Shown here in pieces: positions 40,546 through 50,715 of a stretch of 64,000 bases of DNA (its first letter is position 1; every line of letters begins with the position of its first letter). The position numbers and the translations under genes are program-made. The DNA comes from Candidatus Zixiibacteriota bacterium (GTDB lineage Bacteria > Zixibacteria > MSB-5A5 > GN15 > JAAZOE01), in NCBI GenBank assembly GCA_023138975.1, contig JAGLON010000033.1:81396-145395 (forward strand), read 5' to 3'. The notes under the pieces are model-generated. The model was not told where the DNA came from and ran no database searches. It saw only the letters and a program-made list of their open reading frames with translations.

Positions 40546-41273
40546 AACGCAATATTAAGCTGATTGTTGAATACAACGGCTCCGAGTATGCCGGTTGGCA
40601 GCGTCAGCCCAATGATAACACTGTCCAGGGTGAAATTGAGATGGCCTTACAGAATTTGACGAAGCAAAAAACGGCTATGTATGCAGCCGGGCGAACCGAT
40701 GCCGGAGTACACGCGCTCGGTCAGGTCGTTAATTTTAGTTTTAATAACGTTTTACCGGTACAAAAAATCCGTGATGCCTTGAATTTTTACCTGCCAAATG
40801 ATATATTGATACGTTCTGTAGAAGAGGTTCCGCCCGATTTTCATGCTCGGTACAATGCAGTTTCACGGCGGTACCAATATTTAGTAGGTCTGGAAAAATC
40901 AGCCCTCTACCGTAATATGCGGTGGGAGTTGAGTTTTCCTGTTGATTATGATTTGTTAGTTGAGGCGGCTGAGTATATTAAAGGTGAACATGACTTCGCG
41001 ACATTCTGCGTAGTTAGTTCACAAAAAGAAAATAACAATTGCATTGTCTATCAATCTGAATGGACAAAGCTGGATAAAGCGCTGAAATATGAAATAACCG
41101 CCAATCGGTTTCTTCATTCGATGATACGCTCATTAGTTGGATTAATGATAAGTCTGGCTAATGGAAAAATCAATTTTCAGCGATTTAAAGAAGTTTTTAA
41201 TAGCGGTGATCATACCGCTCTGCCAAAAATAGCCCCGGCCCGAGGCCTTTGCCTGGTTGGAGTAGAGTACTGA
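40533..41273 (+). CDS. truA: tRNA pseudouridine synthase A
   Basis: LIVEYNGSEYAGWQRQPNDNTVQGEIE; AAGRTDAGVHALGQVVNF; overlaps the end of ecfT. Confidence 0.95.
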   Translation: MAELERNIKLIVEYNGSEYAGWQRQPNDNTVQGEIEMALQNLTKQKTAMYAAGRTDAGVHALGQVVNFSFNNVLPVQKIRDALNFYLPNDILIRSVEEVPPDFHARYNAVSRRYQYLVGLEKSALYRNMRWELSFPVDYDLLVEAAEYIKGEHDFATFCVVSSQKENNNCIVYQSEWTKLDKALKYEITANRFLHSMIRSLVGLMISLANGKINFQRFKEVFNSGDHTALPKIAPARGLCLVGVEY

Positions 41274-41287
41274 TATAAGGAGTAAGC

Positions 41288-41935
41288 ATGAAGTTTTTCA
41301 TTGATACAGCTAACCTGGACGAGATCCAACAAGCTGCTGAAATGGGTATTTTAGACGGCGTTACTACCAATCCGTCACTTATGGCAAAAGAAAAAGGATC
41401 ATTCAAAGAAATTCTGGCCGAGATATGTAAGATCGTCCCCGGTTCAGTTTCGGCTGAAGTCGTTTCAATGGACGCTGAAGGAATGATCAAAGAGGGCAAA
41501 GAGCTCGCCAAGATCGCCGATAATATCACAATTAAAATTCCGACAATTCTTGAAGGCCTCAAGGCGATTAAATCTCTAACGGCCGAAGGCATTGAGACCA
41601 ACGCTACGCTAGTCTTCAGCCCAATGCAGGGGCTTATGGTTGCCAAAGCCGGTGCTACCTATGCCTCGCCGTTTGTCGGACGTCTCGATGATATCTCGCA
41701 TAACGGCATGCATTTAATTGAGCAGCTTGTTGTTATTTATGAAAACTACAATTTACCAACTCAAGTCCTGGTTGCATCCGTCAGGAGTACTCAGCATGTG
41801 GTTCAATCTGCCCTGATGGGCGCGCATGTCTGTACCATTCCATTCAAGGTTTTATCACAGTTGATAAAACATCCGCTAACCGACAGCGGGTTGGAAAAAT
41901 TCTTAGCCGATTGGAAAAAAGTAAACAAGGGATAA
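41288..41935 (+). CDS. tal: Transaldolase / fructose-6-phosphate aldolase-like
   Basis: [44 protein letters not shown]. Confidence 0.93.
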   Translation: MKFFIDTANLDEIQQAAEMGILDGVTTNPSLMAKEKGSFKEILAEICKIVPGSVSAEVVSMDAEGMIKEGKELAKIADNITIKIPTILEGLKAIKSLTAEGIETNATLVFSPMQGLMVAKAGATYASPFVGRLDDISHNGMHLIEQLVVIYENYNLPTQVLVASVRSTQHVVQSALMGAHVCTIPFKVLSQLIKHPLTDSGLEKFLADWKKVNKG

Positions 41936-41936
41936 T

Positions 41937-43226
41937 ATGATTGATCGATACACTCTCCCCGAGATGGGAGCGATTTGGACCGAAGAGAATAAATTCCGCA
42001 GCTGGCTGAAGGTAGAAGTAGCGGCCAGCCGGGCTTTATCTAATTTAGGGATAATCCCCAAAAAAGCCTTTCGTAATATTGAGAAAAAGGCCGATTTTAG
42101 GGTTAAACGAATAGATAAAATTGAAGCGAAAGTTGATCATGATGTTATCGCTTTTCTAACATCAGTCGCTGAATTTGTTGGAGAGGACGCCAAGTATATT
42201 CATTATGGGATGACCTCTTCCGATGTGCTCGACACCGCTATGGGGCTGCGGATGAAAGAAGCGTCAGAGTTGATTGACAAGAAAATAGTCAAAACTCTTT
42301 CCGAAATTAGAAAATTAGCTCGCCGCCATAAAATGACACCCTGTATCGGACGAACTCATGGCGTCTTTGCCGAACCAACCAGTCTTGGGTTGAAATTTGC
42401 CATATGGTACACCGAGCTCAAACGAGCCCGTACAAGATTTAAAGCCGCCACTGAAGAAATTTCAGTCGGCAAAATATCCGGAGCCGTTGGAAACTTCGCC
42501 AACCTCGATCCTATCGTCGAGACAAAAGTTTGCCGGGAGTTAAAACTGAAACCGGCCGAGGTTTCGACCCAGATTATTCAAAGAGACCGATACGCTGCAT
42601 ATCTGTCCTCGATAGCCCTGATGGCGTCTTCGCTCGAAAAATTCGCCACTGAGATTAGAAACTTGCAGCGTAGTGAAATTGGCGAGCTGCAGGAAGGGTT
42701 TGCCAAAGGACAAAAGGGCTCGTCGGCCATGCCCCATAAGAAAAACCCGATTACTGCCGAAAGAGTCGCGGGCTTGTCCCGGATACTGCGAGGAAACGCC
42801 TTGGCCGGAATGGAAAACGTCGCCTTATGGCACGAGCGCGATATTACGCACAGTTCGGTTGAGCGGATAATCATTCCCGATAGCTGTATTTTGATTGACT
42901 ATGTTCTCCATAAGTTTATCGGGGTGCTGTCCAATCTTATTGTCAACAAGAAGAAGATGTATGATAATATCTACATGACCGGAGGTCTGGTTTTTTCACA
43001 AAGACTGCTTCTTAAGCTGGCCGGTCCGGTTGGCAGCAGGGAAATAGCCTATCGTATTGTTCAGGATAATGCGATGAAATCACTGAATAGCGATATGACG
43101 TTTATCGAAATTATCAAGACTGATGAACGTGTTACCAAGCATTTATCAGAAAAAGAAATCGATGAATGTTTTGCGTTGGATTATTATCTGCGCAATGTTT
43201 CTAAAGTGTTTAAACGGGTATTTTAA
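41937..43226 (+). CDS. purB: Adenylosuccinate lyase
   Basis: MIDRYTLPEMGAIWTEENKFRSWLKVEVAA; GSSAMPHKKNPITAERVAGLSR. Confidence 0.97.
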   Translation: MIDRYTLPEMGAIWTEENKFRSWLKVEVAASRALSNLGIIPKKAFRNIEKKADFRVKRIDKIEAKVDHDVIAFLTSVAEFVGEDAKYIHYGMTSSDVLDTAMGLRMKEASELIDKKIVKTLSEIRKLARRHKMTPCIGRTHGVFAEPTSLGLKFAIWYTELKRARTRFKAATEEISVGKISGAVGNFANLDPIVETKVCRELKLKPAEVSTQIIQRDRYAAYLSSIALMASSLEKFATEIRNLQRSEIGELQEGFAKGQKGSSAMPHKKNPITAERVAGLSRILRGNALAGMENVALWHERDITHSSVERIIIPDSCILIDYVLHKFIGVLSNLIVNKKKMYDNIYMTGGLVFSQRLLLKLAGPVGSREIAYRIVQDNAMKSLNSDMTFIEIIKTDERVTKHLSEKEIDECFALDYYLRNVSKVFKRVF

Positions 43227-43227
43227 A

Positions 43228-43872
43228 ATGACAATCGCCAAAGAAGGCATACCTTTTATCACCGGGACACTGGTTCCCGGGCTGATTCTGATGGGATTAT
43301 ATCCGGTTCACGGCATGAATATACTCTTGATACCAGGGATTATTCTAATGCTGTTAGGTGTCTTTTGTACAGCCTTCTTTAGAAATCCGAACCGAAAGAT
43401 TCCAATCGATGATTCTGTCTTAGTTTCACCAGCCGACGGAAAAGTCATCAACGTCCTTGAGGTTAACGATGAGTATGTCGGTGAAGCCATTCGGGTTGAT
43501 ATTTTTCTTTCTGTTTTCGACGTTCACTTAAACCGAATTCCCACAGCCGGAAACGTCGATTTTGTAAAGTATCGTCCGGGGAAGTTTGCCGCCGCCTTCA
43601 GGGATAAAGCACATGAGGATAATGAGAAAACTGATATCGGGATTTCCGGTGATAATGGCAAATTCCGGGTTGCGCAAATTGCTGGCCTTATTGCCCGAAG
43701 AATCGTATGTTATGTAAAGGAAACTGAAACGGTGCGCAAGGGCCAGTTATACGGCATGATACGCTTCGGTTCAAGAACTGAGCTGACCTTTCCCAGGAAT
43801 TACGAAGCCTGTGTCAAGGTTGGAGATAGAGTTAAAGGCGGCGAGTCTATTATTGGGAAACTGAAATCATAA
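43228..43872 (+). CDS. psd: Phosphatidylserine decarboxylase
   Basis: Start revised to ATG 43228; FFRNPNRKIP, VSPADGKVINV, SVFDVHLNRIPTAG, MIRFGSRTELTFP (self-cleavage region). Confidence 0.93.
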   Translation: MTIAKEGIPFITGTLVPGLILMGLYPVHGMNILLIPGIILMLLGVFCTAFFRNPNRKIPIDDSVLVSPADGKVINVLEVNDEYVGEAIRVDIFLSVFDVHLNRIPTAGNVDFVKYRPGKFAAAFRDKAHEDNEKTDIGISGDNGKFRVAQIAGLIARRIVCYVKETETVRKGQLYGMIRFGSRTELTFPRNYEACVKVGDRVKGGESIIGKLKS

Positions 43873-44591
43873 TGGCCAACTATCGTCCCATATTTCCAGG
43901 TGTCTTTACTGTCGGTAGTATTTTTTGCGGTTTTTTATCGATTATATCCGCAGCCGAGGGAGATCCTAATACAGCGGCATGGCTGATACTCCTGGCGGCG
44001 TTTCTGGACGGTCTTGACGGAAAAGTAGCGCGCTTATCGGGCGGAGTTTCCGATTTGGGCAAAGAGCTTGACTCGCTGGCTGATTTCCTGTCATTTGGGA
44101 TTGCTCCGGCTTTTTTAGTTTATACCTTCAAGCTCAATGCTTTCGGTAAGTGGGGCTGGATTATCGGCCTGGTTTACATTACTGCTTCGGGCTATCGTCT
44201 GGCTCGGTACAATCTCCTGGCGACCTCGGAAGAAAAAGGAAATTTCCTCGGACTACCGGTTCCAGTGGCGGCGGTTACATTAGCGGGGTATGTTTTATTT
44301 TGCTATGAAGTGTGGGGCAGTCTTGAATATCATGAGTACCTGATATCGTTTATGCTAATCTTTGCGGGATTAATGGTTTCTCAAGTGGAATATGACGCGA
44401 TTCCGGATAGTTTTAATACTCGCGAAAACAGAATAAAACTGTTATATATTGTCGCATTAGCGCTGGCGGTGATTTTCAAGCCGCGCTTGTTGATTTTTCC
44501 GTTGTTTGTATTATACATCGGCAGCGGGCTGTTTAGAGAAGCGAAACGAATAATTAAAACAGCCGCCGGAAATTCCGGCAACGGAGTATAA
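43872..44591 (+). CDS. pssA: CDP-diacylglycerol--serine O-phosphatidyltransferase
   Basis: DGLDGKVARLSGGVSDLGKELDSLADFLSFGIAPAFL is the CDP-alcohol phosphotransferase motif. Confidence 0.95.
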   Translation: MANYRPIFPGVFTVGSIFCGFLSIISAAEGDPNTAAWLILLAAFLDGLDGKVARLSGGVSDLGKELDSLADFLSFGIAPAFLVYTFKLNAFGKWGWIIGLVYITASGYRLARYNLLATSEEKGNFLGLPVPVAAVTLAGYVLFCYEVWGSLEYHEYLISFMLIFAGLMVSQVEYDAIPDSFNTRENRIKLLYIVALALAVIFKPRLLIFPLFVLYIGSGLFREAKRIIKTAAGNSGNGV

Positions 44592-44621
44592 AGACAGGTT
44601 GGTTTTAGAAAGGGTGAGAAG

Positions 44622-44864
44622 TTGAGTAAGTCAAAAGCTATAGTGTATATTCGCCTTAAGGAAGGCGTTCTTGATCCGCAGGGAAAAACTATCGCTCATG
44701 CTATGAGTAATATGGGGTATACCGAATTTGAATCGGTTCGCAGCGGCCGTTTTTTTGAGCTTGAATGCGAAACTCGACCCGATCTTGAAAAGCGTATCGA
44801 TGAAATATCAAGAAAATTACTTTCGAATCCTATTATCGAAACTTATCGAGTGGAAATGGTATAA
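44622..44864 (+). CDS. purS: Phosphoribosylformylglycinamidine synthase subunit PurS
   Basis: 80 aa, TTG start; AIVYIRLKEGVLDPQGKTIAHAMSNMGY; directly upstream of purQ. Confidence 0.93.
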   Translation: MSKSKAIVYIRLKEGVLDPQGKTIAHAMSNMGYTEFESVRSGRFFELECETRPDLEKRIDEISRKLLSNPIIETYRVEMV

Positions 44865-45574
44865 TGAAATTCGGTGTAGTGACATTCCCGGGTTCAAATG
44901 GCGATTATGATTCATATACCGCCGCCAAATTTGTTTTAGGCAAAGAAACGGTATTTCTCTGGCACAAGTCTGCTTCCCTTGAGGGGGCTGACGTTATTAT
45001 TCTTCCGGGAGGCTTCTCCTATGGTGATTATCTCAGGTCCGGAGCTATCGCAAGGTTCTCTCCGATTATGAAATCTGTTATTGCTTTTGCCCAATCGGGC
45101 GGTATCGTAATCGGTTTTTGCAATGGTTTTCAGGTTCTTATGGAATCAGGGCTTTTGCCAGGGGCGCTAATGCGCAACTCGCATTTGCGTTTTCGCCATA
45201 GATTTGTATACCTGAAAACCGAGAATCATAATACGCCTTTTACCAATATGATTCCCGAAGGAAAAACGATTAAAGTACCGATTGCACATGGCGACGGTAA
45301 CTTTTATAATTTTCAGGCAGATGTGGATGAGCTTGAAAAAAATAGTAAAGTGATATTCAGATACTCAGATATGAATGGAAAGATTACTAACGAGGCGAAC
45401 CCAAATGGATCGCTAAATAATATTGCTGGAATCTCAAACCGTGAAGGGAACGTTTTGGGTATGATGCCTCATCCCGAAAGAGCGGTTGAGAGTATCTTAG
45501 GTTCTGACGACGGACTGTTAGTTTTTGACTCTATGGTCAACTATTTGGTGAACAAACCGGCGAAATCAGCGTAA
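44864..45574 (+). CDS. purQ: Phosphoribosylformylglycinamidine synthase subunit PurQ
   Basis: MKFGVVTFPGSNGDYD; LPGGFSYGDYLRSGAIARFSP; GFCNGFQVL; GMMPHPERA. Confidence 0.96.
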   Translation: MKFGVVTFPGSNGDYDSYTAAKFVLGKETVFLWHKSASLEGADVIILPGGFSYGDYLRSGAIARFSPIMKSVIAFAQSGGIVIGFCNGFQVLMESGLLPGALMRNSHLRFRHRFVYLKTENHNTPFTNMIPEGKTIKVPIAHGDGNFYNFQADVDELEKNSKVIFRYSDMNGKITNEANPNGSLNNIAGISNREGNVLGMMPHPERAVESILGSDDGLLVFDSMVNYLVNKPAKSA

Positions 45575-45600
45575 AGAATTATTGACAAGTGGAGTAACAT

Positions 45601-45867
45601 GTGAAACGACGCGAAGTGATATTTATTGTAACCGCCTTGATTTTAGGTGCGGTGATTGGTGGGCTGGTCGGAGATATAATCGGCACTTTCCTTCCTCCGG
45701 GAGCCGCTAAAACGCTGTTCTCAAAATCGATACAAATTGGAATAGATACGACCCGTTTTGACTTTTATGCGATTAGTTTTACTTTTGGCCTGATGGTCAA
45801 AATAAATTTTCTATCGGTCTTGACGGTTATCTTAGTTATCGTATATTTCCGTTGGTGGTACCTATAG
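45601..45867 (+). CDS. Small membrane protein, DUF4321-like
   Basis: 88 aa, ILGAVIGGLVGDIIGTFLPPGAAKTLFSKSIQIGIDTTRFDFYAISFTFGLMVKIN. Confidence 0.75.
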   Translation: MKRREVIFIVTALILGAVIGGLVGDIIGTFLPPGAAKTLFSKSIQIGIDTTRFDFYAISFTFGLMVKINFLSVLTVILVIVYFRWWYL

Positions 45868-45891
45868 ACCCCGACACGTGGAGGTGTTATT

Positions 45892-46095
45892 ATGATGAGC
45901 ATGCCTGGGTGGGGTGAGCTGTTACTTATCTTTCTGGCAATCCTGCTTTTATTCGGCGCCAAGAGAATTCCCGATATCGCGACCGGTCTGGGACGCGGCA
46001 TACGCGATTTCAAAAAGGCGATAAAAGAAACGAAGGATGAAATAACAAGCGACGACTCTGCAACAGAAAAACTGGAAGATAAAAAAGATGATTAA
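45892..46095 (+). CDS. tatA: Sec-independent translocase TatA/TatE family protein
   Basis: GWGELLLIFLAILLLFGAKRIPDIATGLGRGIRDFKKAIKE. Confidence 0.95.
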   Translation: MMSMPGWGELLLIFLAILLLFGAKRIPDIATGLGRGIRDFKKAIKETKDEITSDDSATEKLEDKKDD

Positions 46096-46531
46096 ATTCA
46101 CCGACGGTGACATATCCCGAGTAGTTGAAGTTCTTGGTGCGGATAAGTTTACGCGTTTTGATGATCACTATCGCATTCGTCTCGAAAATACCGAGGAACG
46201 ACGGATATTAACTCTAGAGATTTATCCGAAAATTCTCTTAGGAGACAAAGAAGGGATGCTTGTTGTCATCTATACTGCCAGCGCTCATCTTCAACTGCAT
46301 AATTGCAGCGGATATGTGTTGAGTGAAGAATTGGGTGAAGTAACATTTGTTACCGAAACCGGCGGCACACTATCCGGTATCGTTGTCGAACAGGGAGCAG
46401 GGTGCTCGCTTTATGCGGGAATGGATCGCAAGCTTATCTCTTCTGACTTTACGCAATTAGGTGTTGAAGTTATGCTGTCGGGAATTGCCCTGTCGCTGGC
46501 TGAGGATATTATTGATAAAAACGACGAATAG
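46088..46531 (+). CDS. Conserved hypothetical protein
   Basis: 147-aa ORF overlapping the tatA end by 8 nt, ending before a clear terminator. Confidence 0.65.
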   Translation: MIKFTDGDISRVVEVLGADKFTRFDDHYRIRLENTEERRILTLEIYPKILLGDKEGMLVVIYTASAHLQLHNCSGYVLSEELGEVTFVTETGGTLSGIVVEQGAGCSLYAGMDRKLISSDFTQLGVEVMLSGIALSLAEDIIDKNDE

Positions 46532-46544
46532 AAACAGTTCCATT

Positions 46545-46578
46545 AAAAAAAGCCCCGATGATTCGGGGCTTTTTTTTT
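46545..46578. terminator. Bidirectional intrinsic terminator
   Basis: AAAAAAAGCCCCGATGATTCGGGGCTTTTTTTT between convergent genes. Confidence 0.9.
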
Positions 46579-49165
46579 ATCTCGTACCACTGAACGAGCC
46601 GACAAAATCTACTAACGATTTTCGTATGTCGATCGCTTTTTGATACCGTTCTTTCGGATTTTTCTTCAATGCATTTGTCACCACATGATCAAACAACGCC
46701 GGGACTTTCGGATTTACTGTTGATGGCGGCAACGGCTCATCGTGAATGATGCTGTAGATAAGCGCCGTCATATTCTCACCCTTGAATGGGCGCCGTCCGG
46801 TGAGTAATTCATAGATTACGACGCCTAAGGAGAATATGTCGCATCTCTTATCTACACCCATACCTTGCAAGAGTTCTGGTGCGATATAGTTTGGGGTACC
46901 CATCGCAATACCGGTTTTAGTCATTGATGAGGAATCGACACGAGCGATGCCAAAGTCCATAACTTTTACCGAATAGTCCTTTAAGACCATAATATTGGCC
47001 GGTTTGATATCCCGATGGACGATTCCCTGACTATGGGCATAATCGAGAGCGTCGCAGATTTGAGAAATGATATTCGCGATTATCTTATATGAGAACTGTA
47101 CTTTTCTCTTAATTAGATCTTCCAGGTCTTGACCTTCCAGATATTCCATCGCAATATACTGCAAGCTCCCTTCGGAACCAACATCATAGATTGTTACAAT
47201 ATTTGGATGAGATAGTTTTCCCGCGGCATGAGCCTCGCGGAACAAACGGTCGCGAAGTTCATTCATTTCGTTTTCATCGGCGACAAAATCCAAGCGAATA
47301 GTCTTTAGCGCAACCGGCCGGTTAATTGCCGGATCAATACCTTTATAGACGGTTCCCATGGCGCCTTTACCCAGAGCGCCAACTATTTTATAACGACCTA
47401 ACTTTTCGATACCGTCAGAGCCTCCAAGAGCCTGTGGCGTTGGCGTCGGAGTTATTTCTAATTCAGGTTCCGGATGTTTTGCCTGATTCGTTGGGATAGA
47501 AGCGGAATCCGGTGTTACAATTGCGCCCGAACTACTCTGCCCAAAGGCTGACATATCATTTGGCAATGGAGTGTTTTGGTCAGTCAGGGAAATATTTCCG
47601 TGTTGTTCATAACTGGATGGAGAGTCAGTCTTATCCAATGGAGACACATCAAGGGGACAGTTTGGATCAAACTCAGCCGGTTGAGTTGAAGGAATGTCCG
47701 AGTTCAATGCTGTCGTTGGTGACATTGATAACGATTGAGATGCATTCGGAGCATTTTCTATACTTCCGGAATTGGCGGCTTGCGGTATAATCTCTGTTTT
47801 TTGATGCTCCTGTTCATTTCCTGTATCCGTTATCTTTCGAATAGGTACGCTCTTACCGCTATCGGTTTCACCATCTTTCTTTCGGCCAAAGGAAAGAAGC
47901 GATGATAATCTGAATTTTGATTTTTCCTTAGCCTCAGCCTTAGTTTCCTCAATAAGTGGAGAGGCGATCATGAGTAGTATAATTTCTAGCCCAAGATATA
48001 GTGTGCGAGGCAGAACATTATAGGAATTAAAGAGCATATAATTCAGATTGGCCAGGATAATTAGAAAGACCGAAAGAATAATCATTCGGTAGGATAGTGT
48101 AACTCGAGGTAGAATAAACGCGCATATTAAACCGAAACCTAAAAGGATTACAATATTTATTGGGGCGGCCAAGTCAAGATTGGTGATATAGTTTGAGTGG
48201 ATAATATTCTCGGCCACATTGGCCAGCAATTCAGGCTGACTCATTATTGGTGAAACAGGAGTATTATAAAAATACCCCAAACCGGAAGCAGTCAGGCTGA
48301 TTATGACCATTCTTCCTTTAAGATTGGCAACATTTCCTTTTTCATTAATAAAGTCGGACGCGCTATAGGACGTAAAAGTAGAATTCGCGGTACTGTAATT
48401 TATCTGAACCCGTCCATGTTCATCGGTTGGAATAGTATAAATTCCACCGATATTGATTTCCTTACCGCCGGAAATTAAAATATCATTTGCGGTCATGCCA
48501 AGATGCGCGGTAGCGGTTAATAAGCTAATTGATGGGTAGTAAAAACCCTCATAATTAGCAATAACGGGCATTCTGCGAATTTTGCCGTCATGAGCATACT
48601 CAAAATAATTAAAACCCATGGCGTTAGCATGTTCACAAATCAAATCAGAGGGTAAAAACGGTTTTCGTATATTCAAGGCCTGATCCTCATCCAATAGACC
48701 GTAGTCGGATGAAATGGAGATTGAGCTATTGAATAGATATTTCGGTTTGGAAAATCTTTGATGAGAATATTCAGCCAAAGCGATATCGTATGGCAGGATC
48801 AGGTTTTTGCCCCAGGAAATCTGATTAGCCAATATTTGTGTATTACCGAGAGTGTCTTCACTGGTCCGCGCGGCCAAATCTAAATTTAACAATATTGATT
48901 GCGGTTCAGCGGAATTACAAACAGCGATCAAATCTGCCAGAACATCATAGGACCAGGGCCACTCACCTTGATCATTTAGTGATTTGTCATCGATATTAAC
49001 TAAAACTATATCCGATACGTTCGTAGAGCCGCTACGAAAGGAATACATTAAATCGTCAATTTTCCATTGTAATTTCTGCATACCTGTAAAATCACCGAGA
49101 TACAGGCAAATTACCAGAATCGCAATAAGCGAGTAGAGTAAATATGAAGATAATCCTTTTGACAT
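46577..49165 (-). CDS. CHASE2-domain transmembrane Ser/Thr protein kinase
   Basis: N-terminal CHASE2-like (DIVLVNIDDKSLNDQGEWPWSYDVLADLI...KGRMVIISLTASGLG), three TMs, P/S/T-rich linker, kinase LGRYKIVGALGKGAMGTVYKG, HRDIKPANIMV, DFGIAR. Confidence 0.93.
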   Translation of the reverse strand: MSKGLSSYLLYSLIAILVICLYLGDFTGMQKLQWKIDDLMYSFRSGSTNVSDIVLVNIDDKSLNDQGEWPWSYDVLADLIAVCNSAEPQSILLNLDLAARTSEDTLGNTQILANQISWGKNLILPYDIALAEYSHQRFSKPKYLFNSSISISSDYGLLDEDQALNIRKPFLPSDLICEHANAMGFNYFEYAHDGKIRRMPVIANYEGFYYPSISLLTATAHLGMTANDILISGGKEINIGGIYTIPTDEHGRVQINYSTANSTFTSYSASDFINEKGNVANLKGRMVIISLTASGLGYFYNTPVSPIMSQPELLANVAENIIHSNYITNLDLAAPINIVILLGFGLICAFILPRVTLSYRMIILSVFLIILANLNYMLFNSYNVLPRTLYLGLEIILLMIASPLIEETKAEAKEKSKFRLSSLLSFGRKKDGETDSGKSVPIRKITDTGNEQEHQKTEIIPQAANSGSIENAPNASQSLSMSPTTALNSDIPSTQPAEFDPNCPLDVSPLDKTDSPSSYEQHGNISLTDQNTPLPNDMSAFGQSSSGAIVTPDSASIPTNQAKHPEPELEITPTPTPQALGGSDGIEKLGRYKIVGALGKGAMGTVYKGIDPAINRPVALKTIRLDFVADENEMNELRDRLFREAHAAGKLSHPNIVTIYDVGSEGSLQYIAMEYLEGQDLEDLIKRKVQFSYKIIANIISQICDALDYAHSQGIVHRDIKPANIMVLKDYSVKVMDFGIARVDSSSMTKTGIAMGTPNYIAPELLQGMGVDKRCDIFSLGVVIYELLTGRRPFKGENMTALIYSIIHDEPLPPSTVNPKVPALFDHVVTNALKKNPKERYQKAIDIRKSLVDFVGSFSGTR

Positions 49166-49180
49166 TACTAATTCATCCGA

Positions 49181-49915
49181 TTATTTGCCGTTTGCCAAAC
49201 GGGTGATAAGGTATTCCGGTAATTGAGCTTTTTGCATTTTTTTCTGCGCGGTTTCGAGATCATAGGCGACCCGTATAAACTCAAAGGTTTCTGAATCGGT
49301 TTCAATTATTAGGTAACAGGCGTCTTTGTTCCCGTCCCGGGGTTGTCCCACCGATCCGGTATTGATTATATAGCGATTTTCTTTATCGGCCGTAAACGAA
49401 TCATTGCCTTCTGCCATCTTAACCGTTTTATCCGGAGTTAGCGAAAAAACACTGGGCAGGTGGGAGTGGCCGATGATACAGTAATTTTGTGAAAAGTAAT
49501 CAAAATTATGCAGTGCTTCTTCAGGGGTCAGGATATAATTCCACTCAGTTGGATTATCAGGTGTCGAGTGAACCAGATGATAATCTAAAAAAGTGCTTTC
49601 CATCTCAAAATCAGACAACATCTCTATCGTCTTTGAACTTAACTCATCTTGCGTCCATTGGATTGATTTTTGTGCCATTGGGTTAAAATGCCTTGAGCTT
49701 TCGAGGCCCATGGCGACGTAGTCATGATTACCCAGGAGTTTTATTTCACACATCGAGTTGATGATTTTCACGCATTTGTTGGGATCTGCGCCGTATCCTA
49801 CGGCATCGCCCAAGAAGAATATCCGTTCTACCTTTTGCTTTTCGATATCCCGCATGACGGCGGTTAATGCTTCAAGATTCGCGTGAACGTCCGAGATGAC
49901 AGCCAATTTCATCTG
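49181..49915 (-). CDS. Calcineurin-like metallophosphoesterase
   Basis: MKLAVISDVHANLEALTAVMRDI; FFLGDAVGYGADP; LLGNHDYVAMG; IIGHSHLPSVF. Confidence 0.93.
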   Translation of the reverse strand, partial: QMKLAVISDVHANLEALTAVMRDIEKQKVERIFFLGDAVGYGADPNKCVKIINSMCEIKLLGNHDYVAMGLESSRHFNPMAQKSIQWTQDELSSKTIEMLSDFEMESTFLDYHLVHSTPDNPTEWNYILTPEEALHNFDYFSQNYCIIGHSHLPSVFSLTPDKTVKMAEGNDSFTADKENRYIINTGSVGQPRDGNKDACYLIIETDSETFEFIRVAYDLETAQKKMQKAQLPEYLITRLANGK

Positions 49916-49916
49916 T

Positions 49917-50606
49917 TTATTTATCCTCCACAAAACGGAAAATTGTTTTACCGACCTGAATTATATCACTGTTTTTCAATACTATCCGAGTGACTGTTTC
50001 GCCGTTTACTTTGGTTTTGCCTTTTCGGCCCAGGTTAATAATATAATATTCTTTACCTTCTTTAACAATCTTTGCTTGAATGCCGGACAATAAAAATCCC
50101 TTTGCCCGCAAATGCACAAATTTGGCTTTGCCGATAGTTGTCACTTCTCGATCAATTCGGAATTCGGCGACGCCTGAATTTTCGAGACCGATTAAAGCAG
50201 TGCCTCCGATACGGGAAACCAGATTACGATCTTTTTTGTCTTCCGACATCATCTTTTTCTGCTGTTTGGTATTCAGGATCATGGTGCCGTCCATCTGGCC
50301 GGCAATATCCTGTTGGTCAGAATCTTCGACAAATTCGAGTTTATACTTTCCAATTGTGATAACGTCTTTGTCACGAAGGACTTCTTCAGCAATTCGGCGA
50401 TTGTTAACAAACACTCCGTTCAATGATTCATTATCAATTATCAGTGCCTTTTCACCGCTAAATTCAATCTGCGCATGCTTACGGGAAACTCCGCGATTTT
50501 CCAGGACTATATCATTATCTTTAGTGCGTCCAACACTGATGCGCTTTTTCTCGGTAACAACCCGCTCAATTACCTTTTCATTGAATTTAACAACTATTTC
50601 GGGCAT
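49917..50606 (-). CDS. Double FHA-domain protein
   Basis: Start revised to MPEIVVKF. FHA1: ISVGRTKDNDIVLENRGVSRKHAQIEF...DNESLNGVFVNNRRI; FHA2: TTIGKAKFVHLRAKGFLLSGIQAKI...INLGRKGKTKVNGETV. Confidence 0.9.
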   Translation of the reverse strand: MPEIVVKFNEKVIERVVTEKKRISVGRTKDNDIVLENRGVSRKHAQIEFSGEKALIIDNESLNGVFVNNRRIAEEVLRDKDVITIGKYKLEFVEDSDQQDIAGQMDGTMILNTKQQKKMMSEDKKDRNLVSRIGGTALIGLENSGVAEFRIDREVTTIGKAKFVHLRAKGFLLSGIQAKIVKEGKEYYIINLGRKGKTKVNGETVTRIVLKNSDIIQVGKTIFRFVEDK

Positions 50607-50715
50607 GAAAAACTCCTTTGATACTAAAATTAGGCTCATCAGGACGGTATAATTTCCGTTAGGCAAAAGAGTTATCGTTATTGCCAAACCAAGAGCCTTC
50701 TGTTATTTTGTCGGC

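Noticed and set aside
50080-50652. 190-aa plus-strand ORF opposite the FHA gene
   Set aside because: Antisense to clear FHA domains; Ser/Arg-rich shadow ORF without family signature.
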